This document shows, piece after piece, positions 1-7,535 of a stretch of DNA of 64,000 bases; positions within the stretch are counted from its first letter, which is position 1; the number at the start of each line of letters is the position of its first letter. This DNA comes from DASYVD01 sp050693035 (lineage in GTDB: Bacteria > Actinomycetota > UBA4738 > CALAEC01). The stretch is taken from contig JBOGWB010000061.1 of NCBI GenBank assembly GCA_050693035.1, positions 20,464 through 84,463 on the forward strand, read 5' to 3'. The notes under the pieces are model-generated. The model was not told where the DNA came from. It ran no database searches and saw nothing but the letters and a program-made list of their open reading frames with translations. The position numbers were made by a program, and so were the translations under genes.

Positions 1-2
1 TG

Positions 3-2123
3 ACCGAGACCGATCCCTTGGGAAACCGGACGACGTGGGGGTACGATTCCGCCGGGAATCTGACGAGCCGGATCGACGCTAAGGATCGGACGACCAGTTG
101 GGCGTATAACGCGGCCAACGAGCTCACATCTGTGACGGCTCCCGGAAACATCATTACAAGCTATGATTATGACGCCGTAGGAAACCTCAGGACTCGCACC
201 GACGCCAAGACGCACGTGACCACGTACGGTTACGATCAAGCCAACCGTCTCTCAAGCGTCACGTTGCCCCTGAACCGGCAATGGACCTACGACTACGATG
301 CGTCGGGCAACCTCACAACGACCATCGATGCGGCAGGAAGCGCGACTCCCCAAACTGGAGACGGCACGACCACCTACTCGTACGATGCGCTGAACAGGCT
401 CACCGGCATCGACTACAGCGACGCCACTCCCGATGTCACCTTTGGTTACGATGCCAACTCAAACCCCACCTCGATGACCGACGGAGCCGGGACCGAAACA
501 TACACATTCGACGATCTCGACCGCCTCACGCGAGTTACCCGCGGAAGCCAAACCTTTTCTTACGAGTACGACGCCGCCGGGAACGTTACCAAGAGGACCT
601 ACCCCGACAGTACTGTAGTGGACTATTCGTATGATGACGATGGCCGTCTCTTGAACATCACTTCCGGTGGAGCCACGACGACCCACGGCTATGATGTGGC
701 TGGGAATCTCACACAGATCACGCTGCCTTCCGCGAACGGATATGGCGAAACCCGCACTTATGACCGTGCGGGACGGCTTACAGAAGTGAAGAATGCGAAG
801 GGGACGGATGTCCTCTCGCGGTTCACCTACACGCTCGATGCCGTAGGCAACCCGACCCAGGTCGTCACGCCAACGGAGACAATCACCTATCAGTACGACA
901 ACATGGATCGCCTGACCGAAGTCTGCTACCAGGCGAGCTGCCCCGGGGCCAATGACCCCTTCATTCGACACAGTTACGATAACGTTGGGAACAGGTCAAC
1001 CGAGACTCGACCGGCCGGAATCACGACGTACAGCTACAACGACGCCGATCAGCTCACCTCACGTAGCGGGCCGAGTGGGACCACCTCTTACTCCTATGAC
1101 CCCAACGGGAATCAGACCGCCGCAGGCAACACGACCTTCACCTATGACCTGGCAAACCGGATGAAGTCCGCCACGACAGGCCCCACGACCATCACCTACA
1201 CATACGATGGCGCAGGGAAGCGCCTGCAGGCTTCATCCGGGAGCCAGGCTTCCAAGAAGACAAACTACCTCTCGGACGTCAATGGAATTCTTAGCCAGCT
1301 TGCCCTTGAGCGTGATGGCAGCGACCGGCTGCTCCGACGATATGTGCATGGACACGATCTCGTTTCCATGAGCACCGGAGGCGCCCCATACTACTATCAC
1401 CACGACGGACTGGGGAGCATTGCCAATCTCACTTCAGACAAGGGCGTGCTTCAGTGGACATACTCGTACGAGCCCTTCGGCGTTGTCCGTAGCGAGATCA
1501 AGAACAACCGCAACGCACCCACAAACCTGATGCGCTTCGCCGGCGAGCTGCTTGACACGACCACGGGCCTCTATCATCTCCGGGCCCGAGAATACGATGC
1601 AACCACGGGACGGTTGCTCAGGATTGATCCGCTACCTGCTCCAATCTCGGCACCCTACACGGGACGATACGTATACGTCGGCAACCGGCCGACTGTTCTA
1701 GTCGATCCCAGCGGGCTTCGGGGAGTCGACAAGTCAGGCTGTCCCTACTGGGGACGGCTGTTAACCTTCGGGGAGTGGGAGAACGTCTACTGCGAGGGCT
1801 TCCAGAGCATGAGCCCAGGGTGGCAGGCGGCTCTGGGTGGGAACTGGAACTTTAGTGCCTGCTGGTACGGCTGTATTACCGTGGGGGCCGAGGGCATTTC
1901 CATCGGGTTCTTCCAGTTTGGGCCCGGCAAAACACGAATTCGACAGGGCTTCGGCTTCGCCGCTTACGCGACGATTGGATCAGAGCCTGAGAGCGGACTG
2001 TCTGCCATGGTCTGCAATGGCGTTTGCCTAGGCGGGTACGGGAATGTTGGGGCGCCGGGAGGAGGCGCGCAGGTGGGAATCGGCACGCCCGGCGTATTTT
2101 TGGGCGGGAATATCGAACCGTGA
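3..2123 (+). CDS. Rhs/YD-repeat protein, 5' end outside window
   Basis: The reading frame is open from the first bases, so the N-terminus lies upstream; the TTG at 18 is probably not the true start. About 700 residues are visible. Roughly the first 480 are tandem YD repeats (for example YDSAGNLTSR, YDAVGNLRTR, YDPNGNQT), which in Rhs/teneurin proteins build a shell-like beta-barrel. An RHS-associated core follows (LRAREYDATTGRLLRIDPL) and ends with DPSGL near residue 570. The last ~135 residues form a different Cys/Gly-rich region. By analogy with polymorphic Rhs toxins, sequence after DPSGL is a variable, possibly toxic tip; I recognise no catalytic motif in it. The stop overlaps the start of a small membrane protein gene. 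Base composition is lower in GC than the core genes, in keeping with an accessory gene. Family is certain; toxin function is inference. Confidence 0.85.
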   Translation, partial: TETDPLGNRTTWGYDSAGNLTSRIDAKDRTTSWAYNAANELTSVTAPGNIITSYDYDAVGNLRTRTDAKTHVTTYGYDQANRLSSVTLPLNRQWTYDYDASGNLTTTIDAAGSATPQTGDGTTTYSYDALNRLTGIDYSDATPDVTFGYDANSNPTSMTDGAGTETYTFDDLDRLTRVTRGSQTFSYEYDAAGNVTKRTYPDSTVVDYSYDDDGRLLNITSGGATTTHGYDVAGNLTQITLPSANGYGETRTYDRAGRLTEVKNAKGTDVLSRFTYTLDAVGNPTQVVTPTETITYQYDNMDRLTEVCYQASCPGANDPFIRHSYDNVGNRSTETRPAGITTYSYNDADQLTSRSGPSGTTSYSYDPNGNQTAAGNTTFTYDLANRMKSATTGPTTITYTYDGAGKRLQASSGSQASKKTNYLSDVNGILSQLALERDGSDRLLRRYVHGHDLVSMSTGGAPYYYHHDGLGSIANLTSDKGVLQWTYSYEPFGVVRSEIKNNRNAPTNLMRFAGELLDTTTGLYHLRAREYDATTGRLLRIDPLPAPISAPYTGRYVYVGNRPTVLVDPSGLRGVDKSGCPYWGRLLTFGEWENVYCEGFQSMSPGWQAALGGNWNFSACWYGCITVGAEGISIGFFQFGPGKTRIRQGFGFAAYATIGSEPESGLSAMVCNGVCLGGYGNVGAPGGGAQVGIGTPGVFLGGNIEP

Positions 2124-2344
2124 GTAAGCCGAACAGACCTCGATTCAGCCGTACCGCAGGAATCGTGGCCACAATTGCAGTGGTAGCGGTTGCCGGGTTC
2201 GTGCTTACGCGCTCTATCCCAGGTGTCTGGTGGAGAATTGTCTATGTCGGCATGGTCTTGCTGGTCCTGATTAACATCGCTGTTGGGGAGCGCGACGGTC
2301 TCTACGATCGCGCCACGAGATGGCTTAGGCGGTTCCGTCAATAG
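2120..2344 (+). CDS. Small two-TM membrane protein, coupled to Rhs gene
   Basis: A 74-residue protein starting at GTG 2120, which shares four bases with the Rhs stop codon (GTGA). That overlap is the reason for choosing this start over an upstream in-frame one. A basic N-terminus (SKPNRPRFSR) is followed by two hydrophobic segments (GIVATIAVVAVAGFVL and IVYVGMVLLVLINIAVG) and a basic C-terminal tail. The topology is a two-pass inner-membrane hairpin. Genes directly behind Rhs toxins often encode the cognate immunity protein, and membrane immunity proteins are known for pore-forming or membrane-acting tips. That role is inferred only from position, coupling and size; I recognise no family. Confidence 0.6.
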   Translation: MSKPNRPRFSRTAGIVATIAVVAVAGFVLTRSIPGVWWRIVYVGMVLLVLINIAVGERDGLYDRATRWLRRFRQ

Positions 2345-2364
2345 GCAGCTGACCATCAGACTCG

Positions 2365-2577
2365 ATGACCCTGGGTTTCTGGGTGGGTCGAATCGGAGCG
2401 GGGGGACCGTTTCCGTTGTGGCGATGCCACGACGATCAAGTGGGTCGCGTTAGGCGGGTCCGGATCGGGTCCATCCTCCAGTACGTTCGGAACCTCCCCT
2501 GGGAGCGGGCCGTCCTCCGGGACTTCTTCCCCTCCGAGTTCCACGACTGGCCGGAGCCATGGTGGCCGGGACCATGA
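2365..2577 (+). CDS. Possible small hypothetical protein
   Basis: A 70-codon frame from ATG 2365 whose TGA overlaps the ATG of the next gene as ATGA. That overlap is the only positive sign of coding. There is no clear ribosome binding site, no recognisable domain, and the translation is rich in Trp, Arg and Pro. It could be a real small gene coupled to the gene at 2574, or an accidental frame in a 230-base spacer. Confidence 0.25.
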   Translation: MTLGFWVGRIGAGGPFPLWRCHDDQVGRVRRVRIGSILQYVRNLPWERAVLRDFFPSEFHDWPEPWWPGP

Positions 2578-2897
2578 GCATCGAGATCACGGTGGCCATC
2601 ATCGCCGCGTCCCCTCCCACCCTTGCCGCCATCCTGGCCTTCCTCCAGAGCCGGTCCGTCCGCCGGCAGGTGGCGACCAGCGGGAAGGCCCCCATCGGGG
2701 CGGTGGTGGAGCGCCTCGAGCGAAGGGTGGAGCGGCTGGACGAGAAGGTGTCGGGGATCGCGGACCGCCTCGCGCACATGGAGGGGCGGGAGGTCCTTCC
2801 CCTGCGGCTCGACCGGCGCGTGGAGCGGCTGGACGAGGAGCTGCGCGCCCTGGGCGAGCGTGTGGCCCGGATCGAGCCGAAGGGCGGGACCCCCTGA
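2574..2897 (+). CDS. Small protein: N-terminal TM helix plus coiled coil
   Basis: A 107-residue protein from ATG 2574. Residues 3-25 (IEITVAIIAASPPTLAAILAF) form one hydrophobic helix. The rest is charged with heptad-like repeats (VERLERRVERLDEKV, RRVERLDEELRALGERV), predicting a cytoplasmic coiled coil. Small proteins of this layout are common in actinobacterial prophages and integrative elements, some annotated as holin-like, but the family is not identified here. The stop overlaps the ATG of the excisionase-like gene (TGATG), so the two are probably translated together and belong to the mobile element. Confidence 0.55.
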   Translation: MSIEITVAIIAASPPTLAAILAFLQSRSVRRQVATSGKAPIGAVVERLERRVERLDEKVSGIADRLAHMEGREVLPLRLDRRVERLDEELRALGERVARIEPKGGTP

Positions 2898-3157
2898 TGG
2901 ACGCGGACCGGCGGATACGCGGCGGCACGAACGAGGACGTGCCGAGAGGAACGGCGAAGGAGCGCAACCTTCTGATGTCCGTTCAGGAGGGGGTGCTGCT
3001 CCGCGTCGAGGCGGCGGCGATCTTGCTCGGCATCGGCAGAACGACCATGTACGAGCTGATCAGGCGCAGAGCGATCCCCGTGGTGCGGATCGGACGCCGT
3101 ACCCTCGTCCACCGCGCGGACTTGGAGCGATTCGCACAGGCCCAGCGCGGTCGGTAG
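2897..3157 (+). CDS. Excisionase-type helix-turn-helix protein
   Basis: An 86-residue protein. The C-terminal half carries a winged-helix fold of the excisionase/AlpA kind: LRVEAAAILLGIGRTTMYELI is the helix-turn-helix, and IPVVRIGRRTLVHRADLERF is the usual wing and final helix. Such proteins bind next to attachment sites and steer a tyrosine integrase toward excision, or act as small regulators. ATG 2897 overlaps the previous stop; ATG 2975, preceded by AAGGAG, is an alternative start that keeps the whole domain. It lies 173 bases upstream of the integrase on the same strand, the standard xis-int order. Confidence 0.75.
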   Translation: MDADRRIRGGTNEDVPRGTAKERNLLMSVQEGVLLRVEAAAILLGIGRTTMYELIRRRAIPVVRIGRRTLVHRADLERFAQAQRGR

Positions 3158-3330
3158 GGATCGATGTCCGCACGACCGCGTGGCTCGCTCACCATCCGAC
3201 CGCCACGCCAGCCGGGTGGTCGTGCGGCACCGGCCGACGCTCCATCTCGGCAGAGATGTCATAGGAGTGCCGGACCATCCCCGCTACGGACCGGCCCCGA
3301 GTCGGGGCCGAAGGCGCAGGAGAACTGGTC

Positions 3331-4539
3331 GTGAGTAGGCGGCGTGGATACGGCGACGGAACGGTCAGGCAGCAGGGCCGACGATCGTGGCAAATCAGGG
3401 TCCCACTGGGTGCGGATCCGCTGACCGGAGCGTGGCTCAGGCACACCGAAACAATCACCGGAACCAAGGCTGAGGCGGAGAGAAGACGGCGGGAACTCCG
3501 CCTCGAGCGAGACAGAGGAACCCTTGCGACCCCGGGCAACAAGACCCTGGAGGAGTACCTCAGGAAGGAGTGGCTCACAGCCGTCTCCCATGTGTCGAAG
3601 CGCGGCCAGCCACTCGCTCCCACCACGCGCAGGCGATATGGGGACGTCGTCGACCACGTCTGCCGGTTGATCGGCGACGTGAAGCTGGCCTCCCTGCGCA
3701 CCGCCCACGTCGAGCGGCTCCGGGACGAGATGCTCAGCGAGACGCTGGAGCGGAAGAGCGGTGAGGTCATCCCTCGCTTCAGCCCCCAGACCGTGGGCGA
3801 CATCCTGCGAGTGCTGTCGCAGGCCCTGCGCAAGGCCGAGGCCAAGGGGCTGATCTCCAGGAACTGGGCGGACCCGACCCTCGTCGATCGTCCCGCCGGT
3901 CAACCCAGGGAACTGCCCCCGATGGAAGAGGATCTGGCGAAACGCATCCTGGAAGCGGTCCGGGGGGAGGATCCCTGGGACGCGGCGGTTCATCTGGCAT
4001 TGGGCCTGACGATGCGCCGAGAGGAGGTTCTCGGCCTCCGCTGGCCAGACGTCGACCTGCGGGAAGGGATCCTCACCGTCAGGAACACGATCACCTACAC
4101 GCCCAGACAGATGCACGAAGGGGGACCAAAGACGGAGGCTGGGAGGCGGACGGTCCCCGTGCCAGCGTTCGTGGGCGAGGCCCTTCGCCGCCATCGGAAG
4201 CAGCAGTCGAGGCGGCGCCTCCGCCTAGGGTCGGCTTGGCGGGACGGGTGGGACGTGGTGGTAGATCGGGGCGACGGTGCACCTTGGCTGCCCCCCACGT
4301 TTTCCAGAGCGTGGACGTCCTTCGCCAAGAAAGCGGGCTTCCCTGACATCGGGTTCCACGAGCTCCGACACGGCGCTGCGACCCTCATGCTCGCCGCGGG
4401 GATCCCGGACGCGGTCGCCATCAAGTTGATGGGCCACCGAGACACCCGCATCCTCAGGCGCTATCAGAAAGTCGTCGACCGGCTCAAGCGAGAGGCTGCT
4501 GGGAAGTTGGACGAGCTGCTGGGCGGCCCGGGGAGCTGA
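3331..4539 (+). CDS. int: Tyrosine recombinase / phage-type integrase
   Basis: A 402-residue site-specific recombinase starting at GTG 3331 with AGGAGA nine bases upstream. The N-terminus is an arm-binding region (about residues 5-60), followed by a SAM-like core-binding domain (about 70-185) and the catalytic domain. All active-site positions are visible: Arg in TMRREEVLGLRW (~228), Lys in GPKTEAGRR, HELRH (~343), His in LMGHRDTR (~368) and the nucleophile Tyr378 in RRYQK. Length is normal for the family and the gene looks intact. Together with the excisionase-like gene it marks a genomic island or integrative element. The tRNA-Gly at 9683 is a candidate target, but I saw no duplicated att core. 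Confidence 0.93.
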   Translation: MSRRRGYGDGTVRQQGRRSWQIRVPLGADPLTGAWLRHTETITGTKAEAERRRRELRLERDRGTLATPGNKTLEEYLRKEWLTAVSHVSKRGQPLAPTTRRRYGDVVDHVCRLIGDVKLASLRTAHVERLRDEMLSETLERKSGEVIPRFSPQTVGDILRVLSQALRKAEAKGLISRNWADPTLVDRPAGQPRELPPMEEDLAKRILEAVRGEDPWDAAVHLALGLTMRREEVLGLRWPDVDLREGILTVRNTITYTPRQMHEGGPKTEAGRRTVPVPAFVGEALRRHRKQQSRRRLRLGSAWRDGWDVVVDRGDGAPWLPPTFSRAWTSFAKKAGFPDIGFHELRHGAATLMLAAGIPDAVAIKLMGHRDTRILRRYQKVVDRLKREAAGKLDELLGGPGS

Positions 4540-4683
4540 GCCGAGAATGCGGCGAAGCGTGCTGCAATCAGTTCCCATCGAGAGGTGGCTTGTCGTTGAA
4601 TTCCGGCATCCTTCACCAAATTGGGTTTGAATTGGATAGCGGACCACCGACTCCCGGCTCCGAAGCCACTCCTCCAGGGCTAC

Positions 4684-5973
4684 TCATTTGTCTCCCTCAA
4701 TGATCCGCAGATACTCCTGGTAGCGTCGACGGGCGTTCTCGATCATGTCTTGGTAGGTCCACAAGACCGGGTAGTCTCGCATGTCAGCGAGCTCCCGAGC
4801 CTCATCAGAAATCTTGCGGCCAATAAGGTAGATAAGCGGGTTCTTCTTCTGACCCTGGTGCTTTCTAATCAAGCGTAGGTACAACTCGGCCTGGTCCACC
4901 TCCGGTTTCTTTATCTCCACGGATGGACGCTTGATTTCCACTAAGACCGGCCGCTTTCCAACGAGATCTACACAAGCGAAGTCCGGACGATTCTTGGCAT
5001 ACTTGCGATCTGATTTCGCCAGCTCTTGCCCAATGATCTTCCTCAAGCTCCGGTTGGACTGCGCGATCCAGTACTCATCGTTCAGCAGCCACATGCTCTT
5101 CTCGAGTGTGCGGTGAATGGACTTGTCCCCCTTTAACTCGTATGTGTTGTCATCCAGCACAAGATCTTCCAGCGTGTCAATCGTGTTAATGCGTGATACC
5201 AGGATGTTGACGAGCGCGGTGACCTGCAGCAGATTCCACTCCTCCATCAGGTCAGTCAGTTCATCCAGCGCCTTGGCCGGCTCTTTAGCCAAGCGCTTGA
5301 TAACGTCTTGGAAGGCGACCTGGATGCGCTTCTGACCCTTCGGAATCGCCGCATCGACGGAACTGAGGAGATCAAATGCGAAATCGGCTCCCTGCCTCTC
5401 CACGAGATCAGCGATTCGTTCGGGGAGCTTCTTCCGCTCCCTCTTTGGTATAGCCTCGGCGGCTTCGGGCAAGCGGCTTAGAACCCGCTTGACTTCCTTC
5501 GTTTCAGGAAGGACATCATCAGATGTTCTGGTGAAGGTCTCCGGAAACGCCTCATTGAGGAACTGAGTTGCCGTTCGGAGGCCCGTCTGTCGGTAAACCT
5601 CAAAGAAGCGTGCCTGGCCCGCCTCTCGAAATGCCTCGTAGTTGACTACTACTCGTTTCGCTCCTATGGACGACTCTCCGTCGGATAGCACGAGCGCGCA
5701 ATCGGACCCGAGCTCTGCACGAATCAATTCGATAAGGTGCTTTCCACCGCGGAACCCTCTAAGGAGTAGGGCGTCGTAGGCTCTGGTGCCATCTCGGAAC
5801 TTTCGCTTCTCCAGGTCCTTCTTCAGATCCGCGCTGATAAACAGCGGCTGGTCCTTCAGCGCTCCATAACTGCGATTCTGAATCTCGATCGGAATGGGTT
5901 GCGCCAAGCCCGCTTGCGTACGTCGCTTGCGTCCTCCAGAAGGCTGCTTTGGTGATGTCCGTTTCCGCGTCAC
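4684..5973 (-). CDS. Shedu-like (DUF4263) nuclease, candidate phage defence
   Basis: A 429-residue protein from GTG 5973. The C-terminal ~110 residues fit the DUF4263/Shedu (SduA) nuclease fold, a PD-(D/E)xK enzyme. Visible residues are Asp331 in RPDFACVD, Glu346-x-Lys348 in VLVEIKRP, and Gln361 in VDQAELYL, followed by the strand IYLIGRKISDEARE. The first ~310 residues are helical and charged and not recognised; in Shedu proteins this part varies and senses the trigger. SduA is an established single-gene anti-phage system whose C-terminal nuclease acts after sensing phage. Here the gene follows higBA on the same strand after a 55-base gap, so one transcript is likely. It is less GC-rich than the core. 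Family assignment rests on motif reading. Confidence 0.72.
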   Translation of the reverse strand: MTRKRTSPKQPSGGRKRRTQAGLAQPIPIEIQNRSYGALKDQPLFISADLKKDLEKRKFRDGTRAYDALLLRGFRGGKHLIELIRAELGSDCALVLSDGESSIGAKRVVVNYEAFREAGQARFFEVYRQTGLRTATQFLNEAFPETFTRTSDDVLPETKEVKRVLSRLPEAAEAIPKRERKKLPERIADLVERQGADFAFDLLSSVDAAIPKGQKRIQVAFQDVIKRLAKEPAKALDELTDLMEEWNLLQVTALVNILVSRINTIDTLEDLVLDDNTYELKGDKSIHRTLEKSMWLLNDEYWIAQSNRSLRKIIGQELAKSDRKYAKNRPDFACVDLVGKRPVLVEIKRPSVEIKKPEVDQAELYLRLIRKHQGQKKNPLIYLIGRKISDEARELADMRDYPVLWTYQDMIENARRRYQEYLRIIEGDK

Positions 5974-6028
5974 TTGTGGTTCCTGCCTGCTCTCTTCTTG
6001 AAAGCGATTAGCGGATACATGTGCGAGG

Positions 6029-7141
6029 TCACCTCTTGTCGGTGGGCCAATGAATCGGCTTTTTGAGATCGTTGAGGTGCGATCGCGGCACCTTGGCGTC
6101 CCGTTGAAGCCGGCCTACAACAATCCCGGGAGCAATTTCCTGGGCCTGCGCGAAGACACGAATAGCGCTGGCGCTGAAATCGCCCGCATCGACGAACGCC
6201 TGGTACTCGTGTGGTGGCAGCAGAACGTCTCGGGCGAACCGGTTCGCCGTCTCCTCGTCAGCGTCGGAATCCGGGGGAAACTCCAGGTCGACCGGGTCGA
6301 CGAACTCTCGCTTTCGAGAAGAGGTGAGGACATGGCCAGCCTCATGGAAGAAAGTGAACCAGAAGTGATCGTCCGACTTATGGCGCGCGCTGAGCTGGAT
6401 GACTGGACTGCCACCGACCCAGCGGATAGCGCCGCTGATGTGCGTGCCCTCGAACTCAGGGGTTAGGAGAACGATGACGCCGGCCTTGGCGCACATCGTT
6501 ATGACCCGATTGAGAATCTGCATGAATGGACCACGGCGCGTCATTGGTCGAATCTGTTCCAGGACCTGCCGGAATCCATGGGCATCAAAGGGCGGCAGAT
6601 CAGCAATCTCGGCGGCTAGGATCTCGCCCCAGCGCAGCCAGGCGGCCACCGCCTTAGGTGATGCCATGAACGCCGGTGACGAACGGTAGGCCGCCTCCGG
6701 AGCAAGCCAATGCCGCTCGAAGGCTTCGGGGCTGCTCACCTGGAAGAAGGAGAGCAGCTCGGCCAGCGTTCCCGCTTTCGTAGCACCACGCCGGATCAGG
6801 TCGCGCCGGATGAGATCCTTGAGTGGGAAGCCATCGGCCCAACTGGCATTGGCCTCAAGTTCCTTCTGGGCCTCCTGACGGGCCGCATGTTCGCGAAACC
6901 TGGTCTCCAGCCCTGTCCAGAACCTCGCCGAGATGCCGAGGGCCCGCTCAAGCTGGATCGCCGTCTCAGCGGTGATCGCTGCCTTGCCCTTGATGATCTC
7001 GTTGATGGTCTTCAGGGGGCGCGCCATCCGGCGGGCCAGCTCGGACTGTGTCATCCCGCGATCCTGCAAGGACTCAAGGAGGATCTCGCCGGGCGGGACG
7101 GTCCAATCGGGCTGCCAGCCCGACGTTGGGTCATTTGCCAT
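6029..7141 (-). CDS. higA: HigA-type antitoxin fused to ImmA/IrrE metallopeptidase domain
   Basis: A 370-residue protein from ATG 7141 (a TTG lies three codons earlier). Residues ~15-80 are an XRE helix-turn-helix of the HigA/VapI type (GEILLESLQDRGMTQSELAR, then INEIIKGKAAIT). The C-terminal part is a zinc-peptidase domain of the ImmA/IrrE kind: HEAGH at 266-270 and a downstream acidic helix EETANRFARDVLLP. ImmA-type domains cleave repressors in mobile elements. In this fused form the DNA-binding half neutralises and represses the partner toxin, while the peptidase half may set stability or sensing. It overlaps the toxin gene upstream by 11 bases, giving toxin-first order as in higBA, and precedes the Shedu-like gene. 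Confidence 0.85.
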   Translation of the reverse strand: MANDPTSGWQPDWTVPPGEILLESLQDRGMTQSELARRMARPLKTINEIIKGKAAITAETAIQLERALGISARFWTGLETRFREHAARQEAQKELEANASWADGFPLKDLIRRDLIRRGATKAGTLAELLSFFQVSSPEAFERHWLAPEAAYRSSPAFMASPKAVAAWLRWGEILAAEIADLPPFDAHGFRQVLEQIRPMTRRGPFMQILNRVITMCAKAGVIVLLTPEFEGTHISGAIRWVGGSPVIQLSARHKSDDHFWFTFFHEAGHVLTSSRKREFVDPVDLEFPPDSDADEETANRFARDVLLPPHEYQAFVDAGDFSASAIRVFAQAQEIAPGIVVGRLQRDAKVPRSHLNDLKKPIHWPTDKR

Positions 7142-7469
7142 GGTAGTCAACGACCTCCTTGATCACGATTTTCGTCACTCGGGCCCGGTCGGTGCCTCCA
7201 GCGGGCAACCGGGGCAACGGATCGTGATCGGGTTCGAAGATCAGTCGATACGAACCCCACAGGTCGACAGCGAACTCGCCGGCACGGTCTGCACGAAGCT
7301 GATGGCAGTTGCCCGGCACCCCTTCCATGTCCCGCAAGGTCGGAGCGGCCATCAACGACGCCAGCCGAAGCTTGAGCCGCCGCCAGTTTTCCGCGCCCCA
7401 ACGCTTCGCTCCCCGTCGATCGTCGGAACACGTCTTCTCCAACCTACGGTTGGACCACGAAATCTCGAT
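7131..7469 (-). CDS. higB: HigB/RelE-family toxin, probable ATC start
   Basis: A RelE-superfamily mRNA-interferase-like toxin of about 112 residues. Diagnostic stretches are LEKTCSDDRRGAKRWG, APTLRDMEGVPGNCHQL, AGEFAVDLWGSYRLIFEP and a C-terminal VVDYHGK. Family members cleave mRNA on the ribosome. The first usual start codon, TTG 7442, would cut off the conserved first strand. The frame stays open and family-like upstream (IEISWSNRR), with ATC at 7469 preceded five bases upstream by AAGGGAG, so I place the start at that ATC. No ATG, GTG or TTG exists in frame between the upstream TAG and 7442. The stop lies inside the start region of higA. Confidence 0.8.
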   Translation of the reverse strand: MEISWSNRRLEKTCSDDRRGAKRWGAENWRRLKLRLASLMAAPTLRDMEGVPGNCHQLRADRAGEFAVDLWGSYRLIFEPDHDPLPRLPAGGTDRARVTKIVIKEVVDYHGK

Positions 7470-7479
7470 TTTCGCTCCC

Positions 7480-7507
7480 TTGACTTCTTCACCCTTGGGG
7501 TTAATAC
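7480..7507 (+). promoter_or_regulatory. Putative promoter of the beta-family gene
   Basis: TTGACT at 7480-7485 and TAATAC at 7502-7507 with a 16-base spacer, in an AT-rich patch between the divergent higB (start 7469) and beta-family gene (start 7536). GGGAGG at 7521-7526 is the ribosome site for the latter. The whole divergent control region is only 66 bases, so a HigA operator here could affect both units. Not tested; similarity to consensus only. Confidence 0.35.
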
Positions 7508-7535
7508 TACACTACCCCTAGGGAGGAATACCAGG

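Noticed and set aside
18..20. TTG at 18 as start of the Rhs gene
   Set aside because: The frame is open to the window edge, and repeats continue upstream of it; the gene is truncated by the window.
6933..7535. Long N-terminal extension of the beta-family protein
   Set aside because: The extension is antisense to higBA; the GTG at 7536 has a ribosome site and matches the family start.
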